Assembly: GCA_022567815.1 (NCBI GenBank)
Contig: JADFGI010000189.1
Span: forward strand, 1 to 6,330
DNA length: 6,330 bases
Direction: 5' to 3'
Source of the DNA: Nitrospinota bacterium
Lineage (GTDB): Bacteria; Nitrospinota; Nitrospinia; Nitrospinales; VA-1
The position numbers were made by a program, and so were the translations under genes. Shown here piece by piece: positions 6,225 through 6,330 of this stretch; the first letter of the stretch is position 1; the number at the start of each line of letters is the position of its first letter. Under the pieces are notes generated by a model. The model saw only the letters and a list, made by a program, of their open reading frames with translations. It did no database searches and had not been told where the DNA came from.

Positions 6225-6245
6225 GGCCCTTATTTCATAAGGGCC
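6225..6245. repeat. Perfect 9-bp hairpin at the centre of the 98-bp element
   Basis: GGCCCTTAT (6225-6233), loop TTC, ATAAGGGCC (6237-6245). No T-run follows immediately on either strand, so it is not a standard intrinsic terminator. It is best read as the symmetric core of the element. Confidence 0.6.
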
Positions 6246-6330
6246 GCTCATGGCCAAATGTAATTTTTAGAGGTGCCCTTAATTTCAATTCACCTCTATG
6301 CCTTGGTACTCGTGAAAACTAATGTCCAAA

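Larger units (their letters stand above)
6181..6278. mobile_element. 98-bp MITE-like element with TTAA flanks
   Basis: The left end reads GGAGACCTCTAATAATT (6181-6197) and the right end, on the minus strand, GGGCACCTCTAAAAATT (6262-6278), matching at 14 of 17 bases. TTAA lies directly outside both ends (6177-6180 and 6279-6282), as a 4-bp target duplication would. The centre has a 9-bp perfect hairpin (6225-6245). There is no coding frame, so if mobile it is non-autonomous. The ends and A/T-rich 4-bp target resemble IS5-type insertions, but the parent family is not established. It lies about 70 bp upstream of the caspase start codon. Confidence 0.55.

Noticed and set aside
6269..6297. AGAGGTG/CACCTCT stem (15-base loop) as a terminator
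   Set aside because: No T-run follows on either strand. The left arm is better explained as part of the terminal repeat of the 98-bp element.
1..6330. CRISPR array, tRNA, rRNA or riboswitch
   Set aside because: No regularly spaced direct repeats, cloverleaf-like sequence or known aptamer core was seen on either strand.

Overview
The window is bacterial chromosome with about 50% GC by eye. It carries three well-supported protein genes, one orphan secreted-protein gene and two short transposon-derived repeats (MITE-like). The secreted proteins and gene families fit a Gram-negative environmental lineage. Nitrospinota or a deltaproteobacterial (Desulfobacterota-type) group seem most likely, but no feature here fixes the phylum.

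Layout. Positions 1-1320 (minus strand) hold a gene whose 3' end lies outside the window. It encodes an ATP-grasp ligase that runs, without a stop, into a cysteine cluster resembling the N-terminus of anaerobe-type FMN-dependent alpha-hydroxy-acid dehydrogenases. It is therefore probably a two-enzyme fusion. Positions 1321-1902 form a divergent intergenic region. It contains a 190-bp inverted-repeat element flanked by CTAA on both sides and abutting the ATP-grasp ribosome binding site. It also has an A/T palindrome and a possible decayed minus-strand reading frame. Positions 1903-3438 (plus) encode the YifB/ComM AAA+ helicase, complete and typical. Positions 3540-4043 (plus) encode a 167-residue secreted protein of unknown family, with a plausible promoter of its own inside the gap after comM. 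Positions 4036-6111 (minus) encode a 691-residue secreted protein: signal peptide, caspase-like peptidase with a canonical EF-hand loop, charged linker, and a formylglycine-generating-enzyme (FGE/SUMF1) fold that lacks the two catalytic cysteines. Positions 6112-6330 are its upstream region and hold a second, 98-bp MITE-like element flanked by TTAA.

How the genes relate. The ATP-grasp and comM genes diverge, and neither needs the other for function. The orphan secreted gene and the caspase gene converge and share their last 8 bp, with no visible terminator, so mutual antisense transcription is likely. Both products are predicted to be exported, but a functional link is only inferred from adjacency. 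The most interesting object is the caspase/EF-hand/pseudo-FGE protein, which looks like an exported, possibly calcium-dependent protease joined to a binding module. The next most interesting is the ATP-grasp/FMN-dehydrogenase fusion at the left edge.
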